The notes under the pieces are model-generated. The model was not told the origin of the DNA. It did not search any database and saw only the letters and a list, made by a program, of their open reading frames with translations. Shown one piece after another: positions 27,694 through 37,267 of a DNA stretch of 64,000 nt (position 1 is its first letter; the number at the start of each line of letters is the position of its first letter). Source of the stretch: Nostoc linckia NIES-25 (GTDB lineage Bacteria; Cyanobacteriota; Cyanobacteriia; Cyanobacteriales; Nostocaceae); the NCBI RefSeq assembly GCF_002368035.1, contig NZ_AP018222.1, positions 3,775,534 through 3,839,533 of the forward strand, in the 5' to 3' direction. The position numbers were made by a program, and so were the translations under genes.

Positions 27694-29532
27694 CTAATTA
27701 GACTTACCATTATTTTGCAAATTTAATAACTCAGTATCACCCAACAAAATTGCTTGTTGAGGTACAGAGATTGAAATTCCAGCTTCGTCTAGGGCGACTT
27801 TCAGACGGCGGCGAAACTCTCGTGCGACATCCCATTGTTTAAGGGGCTGTGTTTTAATCCAGACACGAATAATTAAACCGCGATCGCCGAATTGATCTAT
27901 TCCTAAAACTTGGGGTGGTTCTAGGATTTGATGCTGCCATTGCAGTTCTTGATTCATGTTGTCTGCAACGGTCTTAATCAACTTCAAAGCCTCTTCTGTA
28001 TCCGCTTGGTAAGCAATGGGAATCGTTAAATCGGCTCGCGACCAACGGCTAGAAAGATTGGCAACAACTTTTATTTCACTATTGGGAATGGTGATTAACC
28101 GCCCTTCGGAATCGCGCACCTGGGTCATTCGCAGATTTAAGTTTTCTACTAAGCCTCCCACATTTCCTACATTAATCACGTCGCCTAAAGCATACTGGTC
28201 TTCTAGGATGATCAAGAAACCGTTAATCGCATCTTTAATCAAGTTCTGCGAAGCTAAGGATACGGCAACACCAACCAAACTTGCACCCGCTAGCAAGGGG
28301 ACGACATCTATACCCAAGGCTACCAGCGCCAGCAAAAAGCCTACTCCGACGCAGATAGCTGTAGCAATACTTTTAGTCACACCAGAAAATGTGGAAACTC
28401 GCAGTTGCAGACGTGCAGAATCTTCTGGGGTGATAAAAACAGTACTTTTGATTAAAGTGGAGGCGAAGCGGTCAATCAACGCATAGCTCAGACGCACTGC
28501 TACGTAAGTTACCAATAACACAACACCTAATCGCAAAGGAAATTGGGCAGCTGTGAGAATTGCTACTTGAAATCCTCGCGTGTAGGGAAACAAGCCCAAG
28601 ATAAAGAAACTTCCGCCTCCCCAAATTCCTGCTTGAGTTAGCTGGAACAATCTTCTCTTAGCTTCTTCTACATGTCGGACTTGCCGTTGATTTAGTTGTG
28701 TTGTAATTGGTTGAGCCGCCGTTAAAGTTGGGGAATTGAAGAGTTCGTTTTGGGCTTGGGAGGTAACGGAGTCTGATTTTTTTTTGGAACGTCTCTGCCA
28801 GCCATATACCGCGGAACTCATAACAATCATTGCTAGCGCCGTAGCCCCAGCAATTTTACTTTGGTCAATTAAAAATTGAGTTTGTCTCTCTTGTTTTGCC
28901 TGTTGTAAGTCTTCTTTTAATGAGTCGGCAATTTGATTTGCGGACGTTGAAATATCCACCTGTCGCAGTCCAGCATCTTCAGAGGTGACGGTCATCAGAT
29001 ATTGGTCGTTGACATAAATTACTGGTAATTCGTTGACTTTGCGAACTTCTACCTTGACTGGTGCGTTTGCTGGTAACTGAAAGTAATATTGACTAATCGC
29101 TTCTAGTTTCTTTTGGATGTCTTCTAAACGCTCAGGAAAGTTAGTTTTTGATGCGGCTATCTGAAATAAGCGACGGCCATCCAAATAAATCCAGCCGGAA
29201 ACAACTCTATCATTGGAATCATTGCTCGCACTCTTGGGAGCTTGCAAATCGAACAAAAAAGGAATCTGGGCGGTAGCTTTTGGCACAGCTACAACTGTTA
29301 TAGCCATTGAAGTTGCGATCGCCATTATTACACCAAAATCTTTGCGACCTTTGGGCGATACATTCTTTTTAGACAAGTGGGACGCTTGATTGGAAGCCTC
29401 CAAATGTGGCACAGGCTTGGCGATGTTACCAAGGTATGTTCCTGCTGGAAATACCTGTCCCTGCTCCTTTGAACCTTTAGCAAAGCTCGGCAATAGAACT
29501 CCCTTCGCGGCCGCCAAAAATTGAAAGCGCAC
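27694..29532 (-). CDS. MscS-family mechanosensitive channel
   Basis: 612 residues. After a ~68-residue preamble there is a signal/anchor segment (GVIMAIATSMAITVVAVPKA), a periplasmic domain, several transmembrane helices, and the MscS pore-beta domain: LALGIDVVPLLAGASLVGVA, SLASQNLIKDAINGFLIILE, YALGDVINVGNVGG and RDSEGRLITIPNSEI. It gates in response to membrane tension and releases solutes in hypo-osmotic shock. I accept GTG 29532 because GGAGG lies 7 bases upstream; an internal ATG just before the hydrophobic segment is an alternative. The odd N-terminal preamble is unusual for the family. Confidence 0.9.
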   Translation of the reverse strand: MRFQFLAAAKGVLLPSFAKGSKEQGQVFPAGTYLGNIAKPVPHLEASNQASHLSKKNVSPKGRKDFGVIMAIATSMAITVVAVPKATAQIPFLFDLQAPKSASNDSNDRVVSGWIYLDGRRLFQIAASKTNFPERLEDIQKKLEAISQYYFQLPANAPVKVEVRKVNELPVIYVNDQYLMTVTSEDAGLRQVDISTSANQIADSLKEDLQQAKQERQTQFLIDQSKIAGATALAMIVMSSAVYGWQRRSKKKSDSVTSQAQNELFNSPTLTAAQPITTQLNQRQVRHVEEAKRRLFQLTQAGIWGGGSFFILGLFPYTRGFQVAILTAAQFPLRLGVVLLVTYVAVRLSYALIDRFASTLIKSTVFITPEDSARLQLRVSTFSGVTKSIATAICVGVGFLLALVALGIDVVPLLAGASLVGVAVSLASQNLIKDAINGFLIILEDQYALGDVINVGNVGGLVENLNLRMTQVRDSEGRLITIPNSEIKVVANLSSRWSRADLTIPIAYQADTEEALKLIKTVADNMNQELQWQHQILEPPQVLGIDQFGDRGLIIRVWIKTQPLKQWDVAREFRRRLKVALDEAGISISVPQQAILLGDTELLNLQNNGKSN

Positions 29533-29918
29533 TCAAACACCTCCTTGAGTAAAATTTACCATTGACTAATTTCATAACCATCCTGCTCAATAAATCTGAG
29601 TAAATGTGCCTATCTAAAGTTAAGTCTTTCCCTCCAAATGATGAATTTTTGATGTTTTTTTAAAAATTTTCTCTCTCTAGACAGATGACATCGTACTGAG
29701 AATAAACAGGTAAAGCTAAGAAAAGTCTTACTCTTACCAAAGATAAAACAAAAAGGAAAAAGCTGGCGATGAAGTTGACATTAGGCGAATCAAACGTCAA
29801 GCTAGTTCTGAGGAGTCTTGACTAGTAATTCGCTTTCTGAGCGAAAATTGCCAGTCATAGAATAACCTAGTAGAGTGCGTAGATTGTACGTAACTTTTTC
29901 ACATTTTTGAGGTAACTT
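29533..29918. other. Divergent region upstream of ahcY
   Basis: AT-rich; a small TTCGCT...AGCGAA hairpin near 29830 is present. I looked for an SAH-riboswitch-like leader before ahcY and did not see one. Confidence 0.4.
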
Positions 29919-31199
29919 TTGATGACCGCAACTTCTCCCCGATTAAAGCACGAGGTTAAAGACCTCGGCCTAGCTGCCTTGGGAAGACAGCGCATTGAAT
30001 GGGCTGGACGCGAAATGCCAGTATTACGGCAAATCCGCGATCGCTTTGCTCAAGAAAAACCCTTTGCTGGGTTACGCCTTGTGGCTTGCGCCCACATCAC
30101 AACCGAAACAGCACATTTGGCGATCGCTCTTAAAGCCGGTGGTGCTGACGCACTGCTAATTGCTAGCAATCCCTTATCAACACAAGATGACGTAGCTGCT
30201 AGCCTCGTCGCCGATCATGAAATTCCCGTCTTTGCCCAAAAAGGCGAAGATAACGCAACTTACAACCGCCACGTTCAAATAGCTTTAGATCACCGCCCCA
30301 ACATCATTATTGATGATGGTAGCGACGTGGTTGCGACATTGATCCAAGAACGCCAACACCAAATCGCTGATTTGATTGGTACGACCGAAGAAACCACAAC
30401 GGGAATTGTCCGCCTGAGAGCCATGTTCAAAGATGGCGTTCTTACCTTCCCCGCAGTGAATGTTAATGATGCTGATACCAAGCACTTCTTTGATAACCGC
30501 TATGGTACTGGTCAATCCACCCTTGACGGCATCATCCGCGCTACAAACATTCTGCTAGCTGGTAAAACCATCGTCGTTGTTGGTTATGGCTGGTGCGGTA
30601 AAGGTACAGCACTCCGCGCCCGTGGTTTGGGCGGTAACGTAATCGTTACCGAAATTGACCCCATCAAAGCAATTGAAGCCGTGATGGATGGTTTCCGCGT
30701 CCTGCCAATGGCAGAAGCCGCTAAAGTTGGCGACTTGTTTATCACAGTCACCGGTAACAAACACGTGATTCGCGGCGAACATTTCGATGCGATGAAAGAC
30801 GGTGCGATAGTTTGTAACTCCGGTCACTTTGATATTGAACTCGACCTAAAATACTTGGCTAGTCAAGCTAAAGAAATCAAAGAAGTCCGTCCTTTCACCG
30901 AAGAGTATAAATTAACCAGCGGCAAATCAGTCGTGGTTCTCGGTCAAGGACGCTTGATTAACCTCGCCGCTGCGGAAGGACATCCCAGCGCCGTGATGGA
31001 TATGAGCTTTGCCAACCAAGCTTTAGCTGTGGAATACCTCGTGAAGAATAAAGGTAAGTTGGAACCTGGTTTGCACTCCATTCCTACTGAAGTAGACCAA
31101 GAAATTGCTCGACTCAAATTGCAGGCATTAGGAATTGCGATCGATACCCTAACACCTGACCAAATTGAGTACATCAACTCTTGGACTAGTGGAACTTGA
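29919..31199 (+). CDS. ahcY: Adenosylhomocysteinase
   Basis: 426 residues. It reversibly hydrolyses S-adenosylhomocysteine to adenosine and homocysteine, keeping the methylation cycle running. Seen: LVACAHITTETAHLAIALKA, FAQKGEDNATYNRHVQIAL, the active-site FDNRYGTGQSTLDGIIRATN, the NAD-binding VVVGYGWCGKGTALRARGLG, and CNSGHFDIELD. Length is normal for the bacterial enzyme. Monocistronic, ended by a strong terminator at 31225-31254. Confidence 0.97.
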   Translation: MMTATSPRLKHEVKDLGLAALGRQRIEWAGREMPVLRQIRDRFAQEKPFAGLRLVACAHITTETAHLAIALKAGGADALLIASNPLSTQDDVAASLVADHEIPVFAQKGEDNATYNRHVQIALDHRPNIIIDDGSDVVATLIQERQHQIADLIGTTEETTTGIVRLRAMFKDGVLTFPAVNVNDADTKHFFDNRYGTGQSTLDGIIRATNILLAGKTIVVVGYGWCGKGTALRARGLGGNVIVTEIDPIKAIEAVMDGFRVLPMAEAAKVGDLFITVTGNKHVIRGEHFDAMKDGAIVCNSGHFDIELDLKYLASQAKEIKEVRPFTEEYKLTSGKSVVVLGQGRLINLAAAEGHPSAVMDMSFANQALAVEYLVKNKGKLEPGLHSIPTEVDQEIARLKLQALGIAIDTLTPDQIEYINSWTSGT

Positions 31200-31224
31200 T
31201 ATTAATTGATTAACTAATTTTTTT

Positions 31225-31254
31225 GGGGATAGGCTTTAGCTTATCCCCTTTTTT
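31225..31254 (+). terminator. Rho-independent terminator of ahcY
   Basis: GGGGATAGGC-TTTA-GCTTATCCCC stem followed by a run of six T residues, about 25 bp after the stop. Best terminator in the window. Confidence 0.9.
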
Positions 31255-31298
31255 GTGTTTTTAACTTTCGATGTCAGCGAAAGATATCTTTCATAATC

Positions 31299-31428
31299 AG
31301 GGCTTACACAATATGTGACCGAAAACCTTATTCTTGCGTAGCGGTAATTCATGAATTACCGCTACTTTCTTGGTGCGTTACGCCAAAGGCTAACGCACCC
31401 TACTGGACTGACACTTCTTGCAAAAGTC
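31299..31428. repeat. Decayed MITE-like element
   Basis: The left end (AGGGCTTACACAATATGTGA) and the interior AAAACCTTATTCTTG are the reverse complement of the right half of the element at 12034-12175. The other end is eroded and a second hairpin (31372-31403) lies inside it. Right boundary approximate. Confidence 0.5.
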
Positions 31429-31666
31429 CTTCTTTTCCTCTTCTTCTTTGCGTCTTTGCGCGGCAGTTGTTTCAAGTCGGGGAACCTGCCCAACGCACTG
31501 CCTCGCCTTTGCGTGAGATAAAAAATTATTTATGCACTCTTACTCCATAAGTTGCACGCACAAGGAACAATGAAAATATCTTGGTTTTCCCAGTCCCCAG
31601 TAAAGAGTCCCCAGTCCCCAGTTTCTATTTTCAAGGCAGGTCTACTACTATTACAATTAACGAACT

Positions 31667-32764
31667 TTAAATCTGCTGTAATTTCAGAGGAATATAAATA
31701 TCTTGAGAATTAGGGTTCAGGTAGGGACGCTGCAAGTCAAGGGCATGGCGTGTAAAGTGTTGGTTAATCACTCTCATCCGTTCTTCCATCGCATTCTTAC
31801 CTTTTTGCCAAGCTTCTAACAAGGCATTAGCAACGATTTGACAACGGTTCATACCAAAACTTTCTTGTGCGGCAAATTTTTGGCTTGGTTCTTCTGCTAA
31901 ACCTAACCCTGGTGCTAAAAATTTCGTAAACAAGGGAATTTCTGGCTGGAAATGAAATTGGTTCTCTGAATAAACTATCTCAAGGATGGTGTGGATTGCT
32001 GGATAGTCTTGGAGTTCAAAGTAGAGTACCCCCGAATCATAGCGTCCGTATGCAGAGGGATTGTGCAGAACCTGAAAGCTAAAAGGAACGGAGGCTGCAT
32101 TCAGTTGCAGTGTTAGGCTATCCATGAGAGCGATCGCACCAGATGGTGTTAAGTTAAAGTAGATTCGCCCTGCTCCTAAATTACTGTCTGGATTGCTTTG
32201 CTGTTTCTGTGCCACATTACTAACTGCCACATAACAACCGTTTTGTAGCCGATTTTTAGGCATCCAAATTGCTACTATATCACCCACTTTGGTAGATTTT
32301 TTACTGGATTCTAAGTGACAGTCTGGCTCAATATAAAGTGTTAAACCGCCTTTCGTCACCGCCATCGTACCATCAGGTTCTTGGCGCAACACTTCCCATT
32401 GTGAGTCAAAGTAGCCGACACCGTGATTACTTTCGTGCAGCTGTTTGTAGAAATCCCAATCAATATCCGAAATAGGGCTATCTTCTAAATTATATTTATA
32501 TGTGTGATATTTAGTATCATTATTGACTGTCAAAGTACTTTGTAGGGAGCCATTGTAATAGATCCCATAGAGAAAATTTCGCAGTAGTAGAGTCAGATAC
32601 TTTTGTTGTAAATCTACCGGGGTTTGCTGAAATCTATCGGCTACTTTAGTCGGCAGAGCAAAGGGTTGATAGTTGGGATGGTAAATACAAAAATTCGGCT
32701 CAATGTGGATATTTCTAGCAATATCCAATAGAGAAGTCAGCGGTTGATTGGCAGAATATAGCAT
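31667..32764 (-). CDS. HopA1-family (T3SS effector HopA1-like) protein
   Basis: 365 residues. Family call rests on the overall pattern: NFLYGIYYNGSL, the central VGYFDSQWEVLRQEPDGTMA and TKGGLTLYIEPDCHL, RIYFNLTPSGAIALM, VPFSFQVLHNPSAYGRYDSG, and SFGMNRCQIVANALLEAW. HopA1-domain proteins are known from Pseudomonas effectors and, in bacteria, act as phosphothreonine/serine lyases in class V lanthipeptide and thioamitide pathways beside an aminoglycoside-phosphotransferase-like kinase. Exactly such a kinase gene lies upstream on the same strand, 250 bp away, so they likely work together. Substrate unknown. Confidence 0.8.
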   Translation of the reverse strand: MLYSANQPLTSLLDIARNIHIEPNFCIYHPNYQPFALPTKVADRFQQTPVDLQQKYLTLLLRNFLYGIYYNGSLQSTLTVNNDTKYHTYKYNLEDSPISDIDWDFYKQLHESNHGVGYFDSQWEVLRQEPDGTMAVTKGGLTLYIEPDCHLESSKKSTKVGDIVAIWMPKNRLQNGCYVAVSNVAQKQQSNPDSNLGAGRIYFNLTPSGAIALMDSLTLQLNAASVPFSFQVLHNPSAYGRYDSGVLYFELQDYPAIHTILEIVYSENQFHFQPEIPLFTKFLAPGLGLAEEPSQKFAAQESFGMNRCQIVANALLEAWQKGKNAMEERMRVINQHFTRHALDLQRPYLNPNSQDIYIPLKLQQI

Positions 32765-33014
32765 TAATCCATTTAGAACTCAAAGAGATAAAATTTCAAA
32801 TCATAAAACTACTATGGAGCAAAATCCTGTGAGATTTATGATAAGAGAAATAATACGCAGAAGAATTTAAAATTTCGTAAAACTTCAATACTCAGAATTC
32901 AGAATTCAAAATAAATACAGTCTGATTGGCTATGTTACTTCATCAAAATTTTTGCTGATTCTTGAACTACTTTGACTCCTGAATTCTGAATTATTGCTAT
33001 TCGGTTTCCTATCA

Positions 33015-34268
33015 TTAGCAACCACGGAGTCGAGTTTTTTCGTAATAAATGCGAAGTAACTGCTGCTGTTTTTGAGGTTGAGGAAGTTTATGGACTTTAG
33101 CCACAGGGTTGACAATTTCTGATTGTGAGATACCGAAAATACTCAGCACAGCCTGTTCTGGCATAGTGAGTAAACTTTTAGCTACTTGCAGCGTACAGAT
33201 ATCAGCATTGCTAAAGTATTTACGCCAGGTAATCGTATCTTGAATTTGATGAATCAGTGCCAGTCCAGCAAATTGGATAACCCGCGAAATAAAGTCACTA
33301 CGGTATTCCAAAATCATCGGGAAAGCATTGAGGTAAGACCTGATGAGGGCAATCATTGAAGGCTGTAAAATCTCTAAGGGTATCAACGCCAAATTGAGAG
33401 ATTCTTCTAGTTCAATGGTAGGGTCTACTACCAGACTCTTGAGCCAAATTTCTAAATAGCTTGCTAATAAAGTTCCTAAATCAAAAGCTGGATCTCCCCA
33501 CGCACAAGCTTCCCAATCAATTAGCCGCACTAGGCAATTGTCTAGTTGCTCCCAGCGAGAATGAACTAAAATGTTGTCCAATTTCAGGTCGTTGTGAGTT
33601 AAGCAGCAAGGGTTCCAGTCATATGCCAAATCTGCGATCGCAGATTCCAAACTCTCGTATTGTTGATAGAGAAGATAGAATTTCAACGCATCGCTGGGAA
33701 CAGTACCAAAAATCTCTGGACTAATCGATCCTACCCCTTGGGCTGGATTGTAAAAGCCATAGCGAAACTCTCCTTGGGGAGCAGCTGACATAAAATCCCT
33801 ATATTCTCGGCGTTGGAAGGTTGTACGATGCAGCCCTGCCAAAGCCGTGCCAATGGCATAAGCAATTTCTGGTGGAAAAATTTCATTATTGTGGTATACT
33901 GTCCCAAGCTCCAGGTAGTCACTTAGGTAGTTGCGGACGAGGATAGAATTTTCTTCGTCAAAATGCACTACTAATGGTGCGTGGTTTACCGCCGTAGGCA
34001 TCGCCGAAGCATTACCGAAAACTGGAAACTGCTGGAGCAATTGGTGAAACAGCCACTCTTTAAATAACTCATGGGGCTGGTCTTCACTGGTAACGTTACG
34101 TTCTTGTTTAAGGAGCAGTTTGCGATTGTCAGCTAGAGTTACAACTAAATTGAAATTTTTCTTGCTACTCCCTGGCAAATCAAATTTATCCGAGCCACCT
34201 TCTGAGTTACACAGACCCGCATTTTGCAGATACTGGATAACGTTGTGAGAAGACAGTGATAATACCAT
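33015..34268 (-). CDS. Aminoglycoside-phosphotransferase-like kinase
   Basis: 417 residues with an APH/choline-kinase fold: N-lobe RKLLLKQE lysine, catalytic CCLTHNDLKLDNILVHS (HND replaces the usual HGD), and metal-binding RLIDWEACAWGDPAFDLGTL. A long C-terminal helical part follows. Aminoglycoside resistance is unlikely; in RiPP systems such kinases phosphorylate Ser/Thr of a precursor peptide and the HopA1-like lyase eliminates phosphate to give dehydro-residues. Order kinase then HopA1 suggests an operon. Assignment to peptide modification is inference. Confidence 0.85.
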   Translation of the reverse strand: MVLSLSSHNVIQYLQNAGLCNSEGGSDKFDLPGSSKKNFNLVVTLADNRKLLLKQERNVTSEDQPHELFKEWLFHQLLQQFPVFGNASAMPTAVNHAPLVVHFDEENSILVRNYLSDYLELGTVYHNNEIFPPEIAYAIGTALAGLHRTTFQRREYRDFMSAAPQGEFRYGFYNPAQGVGSISPEIFGTVPSDALKFYLLYQQYESLESAIADLAYDWNPCCLTHNDLKLDNILVHSRWEQLDNCLVRLIDWEACAWGDPAFDLGTLLASYLEIWLKSLVVDPTIELEESLNLALIPLEILQPSMIALIRSYLNAFPMILEYRSDFISRVIQFAGLALIHQIQDTITWRKYFSNADICTLQVAKSLLTMPEQAVLSIFGISQSEIVNPVAKVHKLPQPQKQQQLLRIYYEKTRLRGC

Positions 34269-34859
34269 GTATTATTTCCTACTTCGTAAATTACTGTAAG
34301 TTCATCCGTGTCAGAATTCGCTCAGCCTTAGCAGCTTTAGGTAGATAGTAACTAGTGTGCGAGCAAGAATAAAGATTTGTACAATCTACTAATATCGCAT
34401 ATTTACGATCTAAACCTGCCAAAATGGCACCTAGCTCTTTATAATTGCTTTAAAATTGCCTCCATGACACCGTGACATCTTTACACTTCCTCAGCATAGT
34501 TACTTAGACACATCTAGAGCAAATTTTATGGTAGAGCCTTTTGACGTAGCTCTGTCTCCCTTGTTTGTAGCGGATTAGCAGCATCCCCAGCAAAAAAAAC
34601 TGATTGGCGGCAGATGTTGTCAGCAGTCATCCTGAAAGCAGCGAAGAATTTCAGCAATTCTTCGGGGTACGAAGCACGACTTTCAACGTTATTATTTTTA
34701 TTTATCATCACAAAGCCAAAAAAACCGGACACTTTAGCCGGTTACTAATTATTTTTTGCCTAAATTTTCGCCAAAAGTCGGCGCACCCTGCGGGATCTTG
34801 CCACATACTTTTCGCTGCGTACTTTGTAGTAGCCTGCTGCAAGCCCTTCGGGTTCGGTA

Positions 34860-34898
34860 GTTGCTTCAAGTCGGGAAACCCGCCCAATGCACTACCTC
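34860..34898 (+). repeat. Dispersed 39-bp repeat
   Basis: GTTGCTTCAAGTCGGGAAAC and following bases closely match 31466-31504 in the same orientation, with about five substitutions. Confidence 0.65.
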
Positions 34899-35080
34899 AC
34901 CGCTGGCGTGTCTACGTTTCCTTCTCTATATTTTTCACAAATCAAATAGGACTGCTATAGAGATTTGTTATAAGCTGTTGCACATTTAACTTGCATATAT
35001 TCGGCGGGCGAGACGCCCACCCCACAAGAAATGTACAATTTGAGATTATGCAAACTAGATGTGGTTTAGCTTAACGCAAT

Positions 35081-35110
35081 AGTAGAGGCGTATAGATGTA
35101 CGCCCCTACT
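35081..35110. repeat. REP-like palindrome
   Basis: AGTAGAGGCGTATAG...TACGCCCCTACT, an imperfect palindrome related to the perfect one at 13307-13330. Located just beyond the glycosyltransferase stop codon. Confidence 0.6.
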
Positions 35111-35120
35111 CAATGTTGAT

Positions 35121-36353
35121 TCACAAAATCATATTTTGTGTTTCTGATTTGTACAGCGAGCGATGAAGGGTTCTACGATTAGCTAATTCTTTACCTTTGC
35201 GACCAAGCTGTTCGCGTAGCTGTTGGTTTTTGCACAACCTATTAAAAGCTTGAAAAACCTCATAACCAGAATTGGGGTTCACGAGTATGCCATTTTCCTC
35301 GTGTTGAACTGTGTCTAAAACACTACCTGAACGAGGGGCAATTACAGGTTTACCGAAGTAACTTGCTTCTAAATATACGATACCAAAACCTTCTACATTA
35401 TGATGTTTTGTATCTAATAAACTCAGCATGGCAAATATGTCACAGGCTGCATAATAACCTGCTAATTCTTTCTCTGGTACATATCCAGCAAAGTGTACTC
35501 GTTTATTTACTCGCAAGCGATGTGCGAGAGATTTTAGTTCTAACTCACAAGGCCCTTGACCGCAAATTATGTAGTGGACATCCACACCAAAAGTTAGCAA
35601 TAGTGGAATGTTATCAATGACGCTCTCAAAGCTTTTATGTTTTACTAACCTTCCTACTGAGAGGATAACTATTGCTGTTTCGGGAATATTGTAACTTTGA
35701 CGCACGCGCGTGCGTAAATCATCTAGTAGACTAGCTGAAGTTGTTACATTACCAAATTTTTCTGGTCTGATTACTGGATTGATAACATAGGTTGGTGTGT
35801 CTAGCCGCAAGGCACTTCTGAGATAGTTTTGTGTATAAGAACTATTACAAACGATGCCTTCAGCTCTATGAAGTGTTAATTTAAATAGCGATCGCCACAC
35901 CGGATTATGCAACGGAACCATAAGATCGTTGCCATGCAGATAGATAAAAAAGCGAATCGGTAAGAAATAGCTCAATAGCAACAGTGAAGGAAAATCATAG
36001 CCGTGGCCCCACTCAATATAACGGTAGTGATAGCGAAAATAAAGTCTAATTGCTAGCACAAACGAGCAAACAATATTCACCAAAGGCTTGAGAAAACTTG
36101 CTAAACAGCCACTAGGCCAGTATTTAGGATAAAACCAGCGATATATGGGAAACTGTTGATTTTCGTCAAATAGTTTATCTCCTGAGCAACCAGCGGCCAA
36201 CACAATCACTCGTTCTGGATCTTGCAAACAGCGATTGTAGATATATTCCCCAATGACAGCTGGTTTCGGTAAGAAGATTCGGGATATAACCAGAATATCC
36301 GGATGTGCAGTTTCGTCTCTAATGTTGGCTGTGAGTTGAGAAATATGTTCCAT
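35121..36353 (-). CDS. Family 4 glycosyltransferase
   Basis: About 410 residues. The Rossmann-like N-domain shows DILVISRIFLPKPAVIGEYI and YIEWGHGYDFPSLLLLSYF; the nucleotide-sugar domain shows VILSVGRLVKHKSFESVID, YIICGQGPCELELKSLAHRL, VHFAGYVPEKELAGYYAACD, and the E-x7-E motif in EGFGIVYLEASYFGKPVIAP. It transfers a sugar from a nucleotide donor, probably in exopolysaccharide or glycolipid synthesis; acceptor unknown. I use ATG 36353 rather than TTG 36359. Stands alone. Confidence 0.9.
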   Translation of the reverse strand: MEHISQLTANIRDETAHPDILVISRIFLPKPAVIGEYIYNRCLQDPERVIVLAAGCSGDKLFDENQQFPIYRWFYPKYWPSGCLASFLKPLVNIVCSFVLAIRLYFRYHYRYIEWGHGYDFPSLLLLSYFLPIRFFIYLHGNDLMVPLHNPVWRSLFKLTLHRAEGIVCNSSYTQNYLRSALRLDTPTYVINPVIRPEKFGNVTTSASLLDDLRTRVRQSYNIPETAIVILSVGRLVKHKSFESVIDNIPLLLTFGVDVHYIICGQGPCELELKSLAHRLRVNKRVHFAGYVPEKELAGYYAACDIFAMLSLLDTKHHNVEGFGIVYLEASYFGKPVIAPRSGSVLDTVQHEENGILVNPNSGYEVFQAFNRLCKNQQLREQLGRKGKELANRRTLHRSLYKSETQNMIL

Positions 36354-36359
36354 AATCAA

Positions 36360-37267
36360 CTTGAGAACTCGATTTTTAAATATTTTTTGTATTTATTTAC
36401 AATTGAGATGATTTTCCAAAGCAGGATAATTATTGTTTGTTTTTTTCACGAATGCTGTAGATAAATTCTAAGCTGATTTGAGAACATTAGCCAGTAATAT
36501 CAGTTTTAATTTGTGTATATTTGATTTCATTTCGTAAATTTCTCATGACCTGAGAATTTTTGTCTTTCGTCAACAATAAATATGAAGCTATCACTTGCAG
36601 CTAAATCGCTCGACGAGCAAACGTGGCGAAAATTTGGAAATTTAGCTACGTTTAACAGAATATCTGAAATAGTCTCGACAGTTGTGCCAGAATGCCAAGA
36701 TGTCTATTGTTTGGAGAATAGGGAGTAGAGACAAGGGTTAATCCTTATCTGTGGGGCTAAAGAGATTTTTCTAGTATTGCTGTGTAATTTATTACAAAAC
36801 TTCCGAGATGGGAAGAAAATAATTAGCGCCAAGTATTAAATAAATAAGTCAAAATAATTACTAAAATTTCAAATAATCTGTATAATTCAAAACTGTAGTC
36901 AGGAAGTGCTAGTCAAAGACATAGCAACAATAACAATCCTAAATAATTTGTTAAATCTTGGTAGAAGCTGTTGACACTCAACACTAATCACTGATAGTTT
37001 TTACAACTCAAATTAGGATTGCTAAATAACTCGCTCGCCAATTTCTCTAATAACGAACATATCTTTAGGTACGGTTCTCCTGTAGAGAAATCCCCCCTGC
37101 GATCGCTGCCTACCCAAGATCGGACGCGGTAAAGTGAATGTGTAGCTTAATAAAAGTAAATGCTACAAATCGCAAAGGTTGTTACGGGCTGGCGTTAGTG
37201 ACATACCACAAGAATCCCAAGAACATAGGGAAAATCATAAAAATTCCGTTTTTGAAGCGATTGTATT
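36360..37267. other. Long intergenic region, no gene assigned
   Basis: About 900 bp between divergent genes. AT-rich with no dispersed palindromes. A 48-codon frame at 36582-36728 lacks a ribosome-binding site and was not called. A small TGTAGC...GCTACA inverted repeat near 37140-37168 is the only structure noted; an uncharacterised leader RNA before the DUF1517 gene is possible but unsupported. Confidence 0.4.

Larger units (their letters stand above)
31200..31666. other. Intergenic region with decayed repeats
   Basis: Besides the terminator: a decayed MITE-like element starting at 31299, a hairpin with GGTGCGTTA arms at 31372-31403, and a 39-bp dispersed repeat at 31466-31504 that recurs at 34860-34898. 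No gene seen. Confidence 0.6.
34269..35120. other. Long intergenic region upstream of the kinase gene
   Basis: About 850 bp. Holds a small open frame on the minus strand (34291-34422, see findings), a terminator-like hairpin at 34727-34747 (AACCGG...CCGGTT then AT-rich/T-run), the dispersed repeat 34860-34898 shared with 31466-31504, a GC-rich palindrome near 35003-35024 and another at 35081-35110. The 118-codon plus frame at 34604-34960 is built from repeats and is not credible. Confidence 0.5.

Noticed and set aside
28016..28486. 156-codon plus frame inside the MscS gene
   Set aside because: Antisense shadow of a well-supported MscS coding region.
29760..29918. SAH-type riboswitch before ahcY
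   Set aside because: I could not match the conserved core of the known SAH riboswitch; only a small hairpin is present. A covariance-model search would settle it.
34604..34960. 118-codon plus frame
   Set aside because: Composed of dispersed repeat sequence shared with 31466-31504; composition is not protein-like.
36582..36728. 48-codon plus frame MKLSLAAKSLDEQTWRKFGN...
   Set aside because: No ribosome-binding site, no recognisable motif, chance ORF of this length is likely in AT-rich spacer.
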